From Linanthus parryae (lineage: Eukaryota > Streptophyta > Magnoliopsida > Ericales > Polemoniaceae): a stretch of 64,000 nucleotides of DNA. Of this stretch, positions 22,251 to 34,957 are shown in pieces. Location: positions 58,055,718 to 58,119,717 of the forward strand of contig JALGPY010000004.1 of NCBI GenBank assembly GCA_023055425.1, read 5' to 3'. Below the pieces are notes generated by a model. That model saw only the letters and a program-made list of their open reading frames with translations. It made no database searches and had not been told where the DNA came from. Numbering within the stretch: the first letter of the stretch is position 1; the number at the start of each line of letters is the position of its first letter. Made by a program: the position numbers and the translations under genes.

Positions 22251-23780
22251 TCATTGGCGGATGCAGGATTTCAACAATGGCGGGCCTAGATGCACAATAA
22301 CCAACACAGCATTTGAAATGTTAGACATTTTTTACGTACGTCATTAATAAAATTGTACAGGCTTCATTAAGTAAGTAATTAAGAAAATATATAATGCTCG
22401 TTCAACCACAATCAAAGAAGAGAAAATAGTTTATCAAAATTGAATGCATTAAAGGATAAAACTAAAAACCAAATGAAGTCACATAAAAATTAAATCCAAC
22501 TTTACATCACCACTATCATTATTTTAGGAGAGCATGTCGTTCTTTCATATAATAAAACTCACCGATTATGGAATTGATATCAAATTGCACTGCAATTTCC
22601 TTCTCAATATAAGTGGCCAAACAACTGTCGAGAAACTCATCTTACATCTGTTACGCAATTTAGTATTAACCAGACTTATTGTTGAAAATGCGCGTTCTGT
22701 TGTTGATGTTGAAATTGGAACAGTTAATATAAAACCAATCATTCTATCAACAAGTGGATAAATAGAACTTTGGGAGTCGTTAAATATTTGACTCAAAATG
22801 TTGTAACTTAAACTCCAAGTTTAACTTTTCATCGTCTGTGAAGTCTTGAGGATAAAACTCATTGGCAAGCTTCAAAATATTGCTGATATTAAAAGATGCA
22901 TAATTTTGTTTAGGATCCAAGCTCGTACTTAATACCAAGAGCTCCAAAACAACCTCCTGTAATCTATTATTTAGCTTATCCACTCATAATCAATTGAGAC
23001 ATTAAAAACATAAAACGATAGTGGTAGTCCATAGTGATCATTTCACCTTTCGGATGACGGAATCGGCCTCGACCAGCGGTATGTTCAGTATTCATATTTG
23101 GAATTTTTATGCAATTCTTCTCAAATAAACAATTTCACATTGTTAAATAATGGATCCTACCCATCAATTCTCATTTGTTAGAGAAGTATTTATGTAGATG
23201 AACTAAATGCACTACGTTAACTATGTCTTGAGACTTACTTTGTAAAGCCTGAAAAAGATCATCATTGATTACCATTATGTCTACGAAAAGGTATATGATG
23301 AATAATAATACATAATATGTCATAGTATCATAAGCTGCATCCATGTTACCACATTGCGCAGAAGTACTCCCACCAGCAATTATAAATTGTAGGACCTCAA
23401 AGGTTACATCAAACATGTTTATCAAACTACTGATCGAGCTTAAATGAGAGCTCATTTTGTATCTGCGAATCCCTTCACTTTACAAAAATCTGATTCAAAC
23501 ATTTACATGTTTCAAGTTCTTCAATAGCAATCATGTAAGCAATGAACTTAGCTTGAGATGCTTTTAGTTGATCTTGGCGCTTACAAAAAGAACCTACAAC
23601 GTTGACCACATGAATTAGTTTTTCGAAGAAAATATGGACCGGGATCACTTCTCTGGATGCAGGGACTAACACGAGTTTAGGTCTATGAGCAAGACAATGA
23701 ATATAGTATGCATAAGGGAAATTTGCAATAAATAAAGATTGCAAACCATTCGATTCTCCAGCGTCTTACTAGCTCCATCA
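22251..23780 (-). pseudogene. hAT transposase remnant (TTF/DUF4371 type), copy A
   Basis: Fragments in order on the minus strand: 23744-23475 (a YIHCLAHR motif, then the REVIPVHIFFEKL and VVGSFCKRQDQL region of DUF4371), 23455-23171, 22983-22780, and 22796-22566 with the hAT dimerisation motif TTERAFSTISLVNTKLRNRC. The element edge may be at about 22251, where TCATTGGCGGATGCAGGATTTC resembles the terminal sequence of this hAT group. Frameshifts and stops separate all pieces, and the N-terminal TTF finger is not seen. Confidence 0.75.
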
Positions 23781-24294
23781 TATCCCTGATAAGGGTTGAC
23801 TTCGACCAAAGAAATTGTGAATGAACGGAAACTATACATAATTTATGTATGTGATATCCCTGGCTCTGGACACTAAGATATCTTCCAATAAAAGGGAAAA
23901 CATTAATTAATCACGAAAAAATCTTAATCATGTGATATATCATACTAAATATTATCAAATATTTGTTGGATGTGTGATATTTTAAAGATACAATTATCCA
24001 CATCGTTTAATCTTTGAATTGGAAATTAGTTGTTGGGTTTAATCTTAAAATCCTGAAACAAAGAACTCGTTGTTACCGTAGCAAGAATTAATTGCAGAAA
24101 ATGCATAACAATTGTATGATTGAAGGATAACGATTAATTCATCATTAACAATCAACCGCATTGTTAGCCGTTACATTGGCGGCATTGTGGTTATTAGGTG
24201 GTTACACAATTTAGGAAACGAAAAATAGCTTCCCTCTCACACACTTAAGACAATTTACAGTAATTACACACACAACCCCATACACCACTTAACA
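23781..24294. other. Edge of copy A
   Basis: AT-rich sequence collinear with 51200-51740. It ends where similarity to copy B stops. No gene is seen. The CACTA TNPA-like gene next to it appears to have an intron running into this stretch. Confidence 0.5.
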
Positions 24295-24821
24295 TGAAAT
24301 ATGCAACGTGTATAACCCCACTCACAAGCAGGTTGTCGTATATCGGTTTCTTCTGATGAGGCTCCATAAGCTTCCATGATGGTATATCAACCGGAGCTTA
24401 CATGCGAACTGCAACACAAACCTCAGCTGTTAGCTCTAAACGTCCATCACCTACTGGTCTGCGCTTCCCAAAGGAATAATGGCAGCAATCTTATCTTTTC
24501 CTTTGAGGGTCCTTCTGACTGTTAGTCCACGACTCACTCCTCTTCCACCTGTTGTTATTTTCGGAGCTGCAAAAAATTCGATATGCAAACAGAAGACAAC
24601 AAGCATCAAACTTTTAATCAAATATAACATGAATAAATGAATATGTCCACGTATATAATATGCGACTTAAGTTACATACATTCAGCAGAGAAGTTTCTCT
24701 CAGAATTTCCCTCGTTAGTCACTGGTGATCGTTCCCTTGTCAAATTCAGTCTTATGGATCTTCTCGGTGTACCATGAAGCACCGCACCCTACAAGAAAAA
24801 TCATCATGAATTAGACTATGA

Positions 24822-25126
24822 CTAGCTTTTAACCCGTGCGATGCACGGGAACATGACTTCTGTGAAAATTAGTTCATTAATAAGGTACAATTGTACGCTA
24901 CTACGTAATATGGAACAATCACACAATCCATGTTCATGTACTTATTTTTCTTATTTATTTAAACAATATCAAGATATGTTGTGATAAAAAAATATAATTT
25001 TACTTTTTTGAAACACTATAAACTCGCAAGTAATATACATAGAGCGAAAATTATAACTTTTAAATAGGGTAAATTGCTAGGGTAAATTACACTATAAACG
25101 TATAATGTTATATCTAACATTTTTTC

Positions 25127-25162
<36 letters not shown>

Positions 25163-26712
25163 GAAACTTATCATAAATCTCAACATCTATTTATCGTGCG
25201 ATTTGTAATGAAAAAATTTACAACAATAAAAAATTACTGAGAACATTGATTTACGAAGAGACAACTATGACATGAACCACTGATCCCTCGTGGATTCTTC
25301 GTCAAATAAAATAGTTTTTTAGGTGGGAATCAAATGTATAAAAAAAAAGTGGTAACTATATGAGTTATAGAATTTATTTATGATATGTAACAGTAAAGAC
25401 TAAAGAGTAACACAATATAGAATAAAGCCAAAGAGCAAGGAAGGAGCACTCACCTCCATCTGCATTTTCCCCTTCAAAATGACCATTCATATTTTTTTTT
25501 TTAATTTATGAAAAGGAAGCTTGTATTCAATAAAGGCCATCACAGCCAAAGATACAAACGGAGGAAAACCTCAAAGAGACGGAGAGAGTAGAACAACTCT
25601 TCTCGCACAATTATGAGCTAACGTATTCAGCTATCTTTTCACAAAAGAAAAAAATACACTTATCCAAAGAACCTGCGATAGATCTGCAATCCTCAACTAA
25701 GGACCAAATAGAGCAAACTGCTGAAGATGTCTTGGAATTAAGAGCATCGATCATCATCTTCGAATCTGAATGAAAGATCACCCTTTTATAATGTAGGTTT
25801 CTGGCACACAACATTGCCTCCCTAATAGCCAAGCCTTCAAGAACCAAAGGATCATTAACAGAGTTCAAAACCTTTGAACACTGCATCAACATTTCATCAT
25901 CCATGCTCATTACTACAAAAGCAACACCACCTTGCTTTGAGGCTGAATTATAAGAGGCATCAGAGAAGATTTTAACTTCCAAATTATTAACATGAATAGA
26001 TGAAGATGAGACATAAGATTCAGTTTGAGCACTTCCCTGATTCAAATCCAAGAATTCATAGAACTTGGCAATAGACTTGGCTAAAATCTGCATGGGATTC
26101 CAGAGAATGTTATTAAAAATGAGATCATTTTTGGAACTCCAAAGCTCCCAGCAGCAATACGCAAAAATTCCTCTTATAATATCTCCGTCTTTAGAAGATT
26201 TTGCGAAATCATCAACATCTGACCACCATTGAGATAAACTTCTGGTTTATGTTCCAATTTATATTTGAACTCTCTCAATCTATTAATAATTATTTAGGCA
26301 AATTCAAATTCATTTTGAATAAGTATTAATAGTAAATCAATCGTTTCTATTTTGACAGGGTAATTTTTGAAGTATGTATTCCATTTTTAAGTACCCTAAT
26401 TCAATTTTTACCTTTTTAAGCCATGTCCGTTATGTGTGTTTTGGAAGTCTCATATTTTCATTTGTAATTCAATTGCAGTCAATCTATACAAATTCCAATC
26501 TATACATTTTTATATCATTCTAGTATGGAGATGAAGTTTCTCATTTCCATATGTATATACCCAATTTGCAATTTTAAATTTAACTTCGGCGCCAATTTTA
26601 AATTTCAAATTCATTTTTAATTTTCAACTTCATATTAAATTCAACAATATTTAAAATGCAATGCCACGTGGCAATCTCTTATAGAAACTCATTCTCAAAT
26701 AGTATATATAGA
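24822..26712 (-). mobile_element. Non-autonomous Helitron, complete, 1.9 kb
   Basis: On the minus strand it starts TCTATATATACTATTTGAGA at 26712 and has a GCCACGTGGC palindrome about 50 bp in. It ends with a perfect hairpin CCCGTGC-ATC-GCACGGG, a 7-base spacer and CTAG at 24825-24822. The flanking bases are A and T, as expected for Helitron insertion. No Rep/helicase is present. It lies in the CACTA element and itself contains a LINE-derived piece (25493-26240). Confidence 0.83.
25493..26240 (-). pseudogene. 5'-truncated LINE tail with RNase H-like domain
   Basis: An A-tail (T-run 25493-25503 on plus) ends a 3' UTR. Upstream is an open frame at 26093-25611, extending upstream in frame to about 26220. 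It begins with the end of a reverse-transcriptase zinc-binding region (ELWSSKNDLIFNN) and continues into an RVT_3/RNase H domain (FSDASYNS, then EGLAIREAMLCA, then FHSDSKMMIDAL). The acidic residues D, E and D of the RNase H pattern are visible. It is typical of plant LINEs truncated at the 5' end. I could not define a target duplication. An older capture by the Helitron is an alternative. Confidence 0.7.
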
Positions 26713-28979
26713 TATAGACAGTTCCCCACAATATTTATAGAGGCTGAACGAACATTCTATAATGTATTGCTACTTACATCATTAGCTATCTCATTGTCAG
26801 ATAGATTTAGCTCTTCCGTTTCGACATCTCTCATTGAGTTGGTCCGATCACTCGCCCTGGGATTTGATGCTGCATTCGCTCTTTTCGCCAACCTAGTAGG
26901 TGTTAGTCGATGGGATCTTCTTACGCCAACATCATGTGTCGTAACCTGCATCACAAAATTGTACAAGCTAATTCAAGTGCAAAGAATGCCAATGAAGATT
27001 GTAGCAACCCATTCTGAACATTCTTTGTCAGAAACTATATGATTTTATTTTAAACCAAACAAGTTTCCACTTGACAACTTGAAGAAAAAATTAGGTATGG
27101 ATATCATAAGTAGTACCACATCACTTTCATGGACATTTTCCATTTACACTTGAGCACTTTCAAAAGAATTCTTCCGAGCATTTTTCCTGGTTTGTGATCC
27201 TGCATTAATTAAAATAATTACAATTAATGAAAGCGCGGTGGCTTTGTAATACAATAATTTGTCTACAATACAAGATATTTTTACCGAGGTTTATAGCATT
27301 ACGCTCCACAGAGTTTCTTTTTCGTATTGCAGAATCATCAACCTCATCTATCGCGGCTAGTCTATTAATCAGTCTACGAGGTGTGAGTTGAACAGATTCC
27401 CGTTTGCGAACATTAGGTGCCATGACCTAAAATGCAATTAATTGGTTGGCAAAAAATATACAAAATTTATTAAACAATGCACCATGAATTTTAAATTGCA
27501 TCTGCAGCTACCTCATGACGTTCAATTATATTTCCCTCTTCCCTTCCCACGGTATTATTTGAGTTGATGAGATGACGTTGTTCCCATCTTTCCTCAGGAG
27601 TACTGTCTTCCCTTGCGTTAGTGGTGATATTCCTGTTGGGTGTCAATCTAGGGGATCTTCTTATACGGCTTTGAGATTCTATGATCTGTATGGAGTATAC
27701 ACACAAAAAATCTCATTAGACAGTTCAAATTTACCAATAATAGTTTTGCTGCATCTAACTTAAATAGTACCACATCATTGTCAACCGGATTTTTTTTGTC
27801 CTGCCAACAGTAGTAGTTGACTGGTTCAGAGCATGTTCCACTGCAACACTGGTACTGTTTGTCCTCATCGAGGTGCTTCTTGTGGATCACCACTGAATGT
27901 ACGATTGTAAAAACGGTACAACCTCGTTAACTGATGCATTGTCGGACTCCATTCCCATGGTTGTCTTCTGGTTGTGAGAGGTAACTGATTGTTGTGTTTT
28001 TTTTTATGTTTTTTTTCCGGAGGACAATCCTGCGTGAACATAATACAAATGAAACTAAGAATCGACAAAAAAGCGAAACTGGTTGTGTTTCCATTTTTCA
28101 AATAAGTGATTACGTATGAGGGAGTTAAGAGAATAATACCAAGCGTACCAACATTCGCAGCCAACCATTCTTCTGGGTGTTGAACAGATTTGCGAACTCT
28201 TGTCTGCAAATTTGAACCCGTTGATCCTACAGAATAATGTACAATGTAATCTCAACAAGTAACGCTAAGCATTACGAATAATGACAAATGAAATGTAATC
28301 GACGTAATTACAAATTTATAACCTTGGTGTTGAAGTCTCTGGTGTTTTCTCCCAATACTCCGCTGCCTGTGGGCATAGATGATTCATGTCGGATATTAGT
28401 CGGTGACCTAGTAGTGGTGACTCAAGGGAATATTGTTGCAGCACTGGACGAGGCTACATTATGTGTAAAGGAAAATAGAGACTTAATTCACGACACTACA
28501 ACATACTTATAAAATTATGCAGTTAACTACAAGCTAAACTAGTAAAAACCACATAAAGCAAAATAAAGAAAACGAAGGGGAATCGAGAAATTGTTTGCTT
28601 TGTACATTAGTAACGATTATGAGCCTTACCTCCGCAACAGTCTTCTTTCGAGCAGAAAGTAGTCCACTTATGTCGTTGGTAGACTTGGAAAGAGTTAACC
28701 CGAGCTACCGTCTTACCTTTTCGTATGTCTCCATAGCCTACAATAAAATACAAATCAAAGTGTACAAACAGGCCACGCAACATTAATTTTTTACTTATCT
28801 CAAAATTTATGAATATGTATATAGTACCCAACCAACACAAGAAACATGATAATTGTATGAAATAAACTTAGAGAACGACATTAACGTTTTATTCAAGAAA
28901 AAATATAAAAATTGCTAAGACGAATAAATTATTAATGAAACATGTGAAGTCAAATGCAAGTAATGGAAAAATCCAATTA

Positions 28980-31900
28980 ATCGTAATCTGCCAAATATGT
29001 ATCGTAATCGTCGTCGTCATTATCATCCACATCATCATCATTTTCATCATCATCGCTGCTTTCGCTCAAACTTTGTTAACCGTCGTCACCAGAAATCTTT
29101 TCTTCCTCACTTTCATAGTCATCGTCTTCTCCATCAACGTCAAAAGTTCCATTAATAGCAACTTCATCATCAACCTCAACCATATCATTAATGCCGCTAG
29201 TAAATGGTGCTGATATGCACCGTGAACAAAAATTTCTTTGCCCTGATGGTTACTTGTTTCTTCATCAATTTCTGGTATGTCGTGCAAATTTCTAGGTTGT
29301 ATCTTTTGAACTATCTTGTAGTTGTTACCCAGAATAACATTAGGGACATAGATTACTTGTTGAGCCTGTGATGCTAGTATATAGGGACCTTTGTTATACC
29401 ATGACCGACTGATGTTGACGCTCGTGAAGTAATTATCTTTCCTAATACCTGTCTTCGTGTCTCCTGTATTAAACCAATTGCACTTAAAGAGAAAAACACG
29501 ATTCCCACCTAAATAACTTAGCTCAAATATATCTGTTAAAACACCAAAAAAATCAGTTTCTATGCCCTTATGGTCGGCTCGGACAAGATCACCACAGTTC
29601 TGTGTCATGCGATTTTCATCGCGTTCAGTAGTGTGGAATCTCTTTCCATTAATAACAAATCCCTTGTACCGGTTAATACATTTATCAGGGCCACATGCAA
29701 GCGAATACAAGTCATCAGTCGCCTCTGCGGACTTGTCAATGCGCTTTCGAACCATCTGAGTGAACGAAGTAACATTTCAGAACCTATTCACTACAAATTT
29801 CAAAATACAAAACTGAGTGGTATTCGGCAGGAGCTCTTACAAGATTCTCAAACCAACCAGCAAACTCATTTTGGTGTGTTTGTACCACATCAATGGAGTC
29901 GCTCAACTCAATTTCTTAGCGATGCTTACTGTGACCAGATTCAAATGTCAACTCTTTTTTAACAATTTACTTATGTTTTCACCAAGGTATTGAAGTAGTA
30001 GCAATAAAAATACTTACTTTAAACATAGATTAATTTCTTCGCAATTGTGTAACACAAACCATCGGACTTTATCATATTTTGCTGGTGACATCATTTCATT
30101 TTGCAAGGCATTCAAAGGAGGAGCAGGACGAGAAGATACAGACAATGTATTCCTTTGCCTGCTATTAACTCCTTCCTGGTTTCTCTCTTTCCGATTATAT
30201 CTTGTTTCAACACCATGGAGATACATCGAACAAAAATTTAGACATTCATTATCGATCTAGGCCTTGGCAATTGAACTTTCGGGTCGAGCTTTATTTCTCA
30301 CGTATTTTTTGAGTGTATAAAGAAATCTGTTTATGTAAAGATAGATATGATAATGATACATGAAGCTGATGAGAGACTAAAAAATTTAAAAACCTAAAAA
30401 CTATAAAAAAGCATTACCTTTCAATGGGATACATCCAGCGATATTGAACTGGACCCCCATACATTGCCTCTCGAGGAAGGTGGATTGGCAAATGCATCAT
30501 AACATCTCAAAACGATGGAGGAAATATCAACTCCAACTTACAAAGTAACAACACAATATCCCTTTCTAATCTCTCCAAGCACTCCACATTCAAAGTTCTT
30601 GAAGACAGCTCTTTAAAGAACATACTCAGCTCAGGTAATGTTTCACAAACTTGTTTGCTCAAGTTCCCACGTATAGCAAGGGGGAGCAACTGTTGTAACA
30701 GTACGTGATAATCATGGATTTTCATGCCAATTATCTTGTTATCGTTGCCACTGACACAACGAGATATATTTGAAGCATAACCGTCAGGAAATTAATGCAT
30801 TTTAACCATTCACAAATGTTTTCCTTCCTGCTCCATCAAGACTATAGGGTGCAGGAGGAATCAGACCATCCTTTTGTACGTGTAAATCTTTCCTAATACC
30901 CATAACCTCCAAATCCAAACGCGCATTACGACGATCTTTTGTTTTCCCTTCAATATTCATCAAAGTCCCAATCAAGCTTTCACAAACGTTTTTCTCTACG
31001 TGCATGACATCCAAGTTATGTCTGAGTTGATGTTTCCGCCAATAAATTAATTCAGAAAAGATACTTTTTTCATCTAGTTTAATTCGGGCTCACTACACTT
31101 TCTATTCTTATCAGTTACAGTCTTTCCCTTCTTCTTAATTAAAGTCTTTCCAAAATTTAAATCTGAAGGATGTGACTTTAGCTGATGAAGAGCATCATCT
31201 CCAGATAACTCCTTCGGTTTTGGTTTAGCCTAAAATTTAACATTAATTTTTTTATTTCTTCTCCATGGATGATTAAGTGGTAAGAACCTGCGATGACCCA
31301 TATAAGTCTGTTTCTTACTATGCTTTAATCTAATATGGTGAATTTCCTTGCTACACGGTGGACACGCTAGTTTCCCTTTTGTACTCCATCCGGACAACAT
31401 ACCATATGCAGGGAAATCATTTATGGTCCAAATGAGTGCAGCGTGCAACTTAAATGTTGCACCAGAATAAGCATCGTAGGTTTCAACACCATGTTCCCAA
31501 AAATCTTTCAGGTCATCAATTAATGGACGCAAGAAAACATCAATGTCATTTCCCGGTGATTTTGGGCCAGGTATTAATAGAGGCATCATAATAAATGGAT
31601 CTTTCATAACTTGCGTAGGACCCAAATTGTATACGATAAGAGCTACAGGCCACATACTGTAAGTACTACTCATATTACTGAAAGGATTAAATCCATCACT
31701 TGCTAATCCCAATCGAATATTACGAGGATCTTGAGAAAACCATTCATGTTCTTTGTCAAAATCTTGCCATTGAAATTGCTGTCTTGAACACGCTGCTCCT
31801 TGTGCCATCGCATATCCTTGGCAATAGATTTTGACATGAACAGTTTTTTAAGCCTATGTTTCAGAGGGAAATATCTAAGAACCTTTCGAGGAATTCTCTT

Positions 31901-32665
31901 CCCATTCGTCTTGTGACTTTCCTTCCATCTAGGTTCCTTACAATCAGGATTGCGACAGTTTTCCAACTTTTCATTTTCTTTCCAATATAAAGCACAATTG
32001 TTTGGACATGCATGGATGTTGATATAGCCAAGACCAAGTTCTCGTAAAATATTTTTAGCTTCATAAAAGGACTTTGGTAGACTGTGACTGGGAGGCACTA
32101 CTCTCGAATTAAATTCAATGCCATGTTCACCGATTTATTACTCATTTACAAATTGTGTTGATATGTAGCAACCTTACTATAAGTGACAGCTTAGAGAAAT
32201 TTCGACATCCCTGGTAAGCATCACATTCAGCATCGCTTAATAATTTGGCAAATTTGTCACCCTCCCTGCTTTTTGCATGTGGTTCATGGGAAGATATATC
32301 ATCCCCATGATTACCATAAAACAGTCCCTCTAGTAAGTTCCCTATCAAACCCTCAACATCAAGACGCGTCTTAGGAATCTCATCTACAACGTCCCCCGAA
32401 TCATTCACAGCAACCTGACCTAATCAGTAATCTTCCCCATGAAAAACCCACTTTCTATAATCTTGAAACATATCATTTGAATGAAAATGTCCTCTTACCA
32501 CATTAACTGGTAAATAGTAAACATTAACACAACTAGAACAAGGACAATGTATTTTATTTTTTTCATCAGTGTGCCGACTCGCAACCGTAATGAAATCAGA
32601 CACTCCATCAACATATTCCTGACACCATTTGTCAGTTAAACCAATCCAACTTCGATCCGTCAATA
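28980..32665 (-). pseudogene. CACTA TNP2-type transposase gene, broken
   Basis: In order on the minus strand: a transposase-associated domain (32663-32424, DRSWIGLTDKWCQEYVDGV and a CPCSSC motif); Tnp2 N-terminal part (32098-31703, PNNCALYWKENE, NCRNPDCKEPRW); Tnp2 core (31808-31230, RNIRLGLASDGFNPF, SYGML-like AYGMLSGWSTKGKLACPPC); the MDVMHVEKNVCESLIGTL motif (31014); DUF4218 (30780-30430, KIHDYHVLLQQLLPLAIRG); and DUF4216 (29755-29230, ETDFFGVLTDIFEL). It ends in an Asp-rich tail near 28982. The domain order is that of plant En/Spm TNP2. Frameshifts near 31750 and 29160 and several stops (for example near 31070, 30510 and 29070) break it. The start codon is uncertain. Confidence 0.85.
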
Positions 32666-34679
32666 CCTATTAACAGGTTATATATCAATATTCTTATGAA
32701 ACCGGTGGTGTTATGCAAATTAACAACCAAATAGAGAATATAGAGTTATCAAGTACTAGAACAGATAAGGAATATGAAGCCATCAAAGAGCATTGTAAAT
32801 AATTCACAAACCCGAATAAACTATCACATACTTCTACGCGAGTGTATGAGAAAATATACCTTTGATGAGAGATGAAAATGCAAATTAGCTTATAAGCAAC
32901 TGTTAAGAAATATCTATGTCACTAAGTCCACTAGTAATCGCGTCCTTGTGGTCAACTGTATTTATATAACCTGACATAATGTACTTGACGATTAGTACTT
33001 ATACATTAAATGGAGTTCAAATACAGAGTCCAATACAATCAATATACAACACGTAACATTGTTAATACAGTCAATTAAATTTGAATATAGAAATTATATA
33101 CAGAGTGAATACAACGAAATACAGTGAAACATATACAATTAAATCAGAATACATCAGTGATCTGAAACCAGAGATAATAAGATAAATTTGAATACAAGTA
33201 TAGAAACATTGACAAGTATACAGTGTGAATATAACCATTTAATAACAAAAGTGACATGTATCTGAAAAATAGTTATTTGAACTTTATTAACATGGAATGC
33301 TAATACACATTAACTGCAGTTCAGACAAAAAGTGTTAATACTGTCAAATACAATCAATATACAACACAAAAGATTGTTAATACAGTCAATTATATCTAAT
33401 ACAGCAATAATGTAGTGTGAATACTACCGTAATACAGTGAAATATAGACACTTAATCATATCATCTTCGGATTCACTATGCAGTTTTCCACAATGGTAAC
33501 CGTTGTTTTAACTTACTGATAGAACGTTGTTTTTGACATTGGTAGAAATTAAAAAGAAAAAGTGCATTTTACCTTGCCCTGGTTTATAAGTATTGCAAAG
33601 AGCCTCACTTACAAATAAGGGCGATTCTGTGCAGACAAGAGGAGGGTTATCATTTACTCAATGTCTAACAAAGACACAAAAAACGACTACAACTATAACA
33701 AATTAGTAAGGAAGATGCACAGTTAGTATCACAGTGAGTTGTAGTCTTCCACCATTTGCAAACAACAAAATCAACCGTAAAAAAAAAACTTAAACAACAA
33801 TACCACCGAGTATATGAAAAATAGAATAGATAGAAATTGAGTTACTTTGTTTACTTTGCCAATAATCACAAATCAAAATAATCAGTCTCAAAGGAAGAAA
33901 ACAGCAAAAGCCCCAATTTTTTCACAGGAAGTATATATCAAAAGCAGTTAAAGTCTTACTACCAACCTTTCTTCAGACCAGGGCAATAAGCTTCTCCTAA
34001 AAAAAACCACAGCCACCTGAACAGACAGAACACAAACCAAAATGATCAGTCCAATTTAGAAGAAAAACATAAAATCCCCAATTATTTTAATAAATAGGAG
34101 AAAACCCTAGTTCATGAACCATAATAAACCATGCAATCTCAAATTGGGTCAATATGAGAGCAGCCACTTCAAAATTAACCTAAATCTGCAAAAAAATAAA
34201 CGGCAAAGCCCCCGATTTCGCCATTCAAACTTCTGGGTCGATCACTTTGATGTAGACTCAAATCAATCTCATACGGGTAAAGATTATTCACCCAGTAGAA
34301 TGCACATGGAAAGGAAAACGAAGAGAAAAGAGTGAGAGACCTTCATACCTGATGAAGGGGATCGAGCCACAAGAAACTAGTTCAGAGACCGTCGTAGAGT
34401 CACTTTCACAAACTGAAGGATCGGCCGATGGAGAATATAACGTGATTGAGAGTGATGAAATGATTAATCGAAGATTTTGAGAGAGAATCGCGCGATTTTG
34501 AGAGAGATCGCCTGATTGGGACTGAGATTGAGAGTGGGAGCAAGAATTCTGCAGTAGGAGTTTGAGAGACAGGAGAGTGATAAGTTACGTGTGATGAGTG
34601 AGATGTTTTCTCGTAATGTGAAGTGAATGTATTTGGTTTAATTTTTTATTGTGATTCCCTCCAACATTTTAGAAGTGCG
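32666..34679. other. CACTA 5' region with diverged direct repeats
   Basis: Non-coding. Segments 33010-33145 and 33310-33455 are diverged direct repeats; both contain CAATATACAACAC, TGTTAATACAGTCAATTA and ATACAGTGAAA. Positions 34080-34560 may be leader and promoter for the minus-strand genes, with GAGAGA-rich stretches at 34480-34600. Confidence 0.6.
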
Positions 34680-34957
34680 GGAATAATTTAACATTACCAT
34701 CCAAAATAATGTGTTTTGATTTGTTGACAATTTTTTGAGTCACTAGATATAATGTTTGTCATCTATTTTATTATCCGGAGCGGGAAAATTGAGCGCATAT
34801 AATTGTTGACAATTTTTTTACTTAAAATTTATAAAAATTAGCATTATTGACAAGATATACCGACAAACACAAATTTAGTAGATAAATCATATAATTGCCG
34901 ACACAGAATTGCTTGTCGATAAGAAAATGGTCGGCACAGGTCATAATTGTTGTAGTG
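34680..34957 (-). repeat. CACTA 5' terminus and subterminal repeats
   Basis: Several short repeats occur in both orientations (TTGTTGACAATTTTT twice; CCGACA and GTCGGCA; TTGTCGATAAG), ending in CACTACAACAATTATGACC read from 34957. This is the usual layout of transposase-binding subterminal regions. Confidence 0.75.

Larger units (their letters stand above)
18759..24294 (+). repeat. Segmental duplication copy A, right part
   Basis: Collinear with 38332-51740 once the three copy B insertions are removed. Similarity ends at 24294 (CACTTAACATG) and 51740 (CACTTAACATG). Small copy-specific indels include a 13-bp loss at about 19120, an extra piece of about 50 bp at 23108-23158, and the absence of about 80 bp that copy B has at 48276-48354. 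Confidence 0.93.
24326..28800 (-). pseudogene. CACTA TNPA-like gene with repeated RRSxRLTP exons
   Basis: Separate minus-strand exons each carry a related basic motif: RRSPRLTPNR (27660-27620), RESVQLTPRRL (27405-27370), RRSHRLTPTRL (26930-26890) and PRRSIRLNLTR (24770-24735). The last visible part (24565-24326) reads GGRGVSRGLTVRRTLKGKDK, then RRPVGDG and APVDIPSWKLM. It resembles the conserved RG-rich, RPVG and A-P-W region of plant En/Spm TNPA-like proteins (Transposase_24/Ptta type). Upstream exons near 28700-28100 are less certain. A stop lies near 24420. The Helitron at 24822-26712 sits in an intron. Such proteins bind subterminal repeats. Confidence 0.6.
24295..34957 (-). mobile_element. 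CACTA (En/Spm) transposon, 5' end at 34957, 3' end not seen
   Basis: The minus strand begins CACTACAACAATTATGACC at 34957, next to a candidate 3-bp target duplication TTA (34958-34960). Subterminal motifs of the GCCGACAC and TTGTCGATAA type repeat within 34680-34957. The TNP2-like and then the TNPA-like gene follow on the minus strand, the usual CACTA order. The 3' terminus is not visible: the last TNPA-like exon ends near 24326 with a GTGAGT donor and the sequence then enters the A/B duplicated unit. A 1.9-kb Helitron is inserted inside. Confidence 0.82.

Noticed and set aside
28493..28503. CACTACAAC at 28495 as the second CACTA terminus
   Set aside because: It lies inside the TNPA-like gene region, with further exons beyond it, no TTA flank and no subterminal repeats.
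28935..29213. Plus-strand Ile/Val-rich frame
   Set aside because: It is the reverse of the Asp-rich tail of the CACTA TNP2-like gene.
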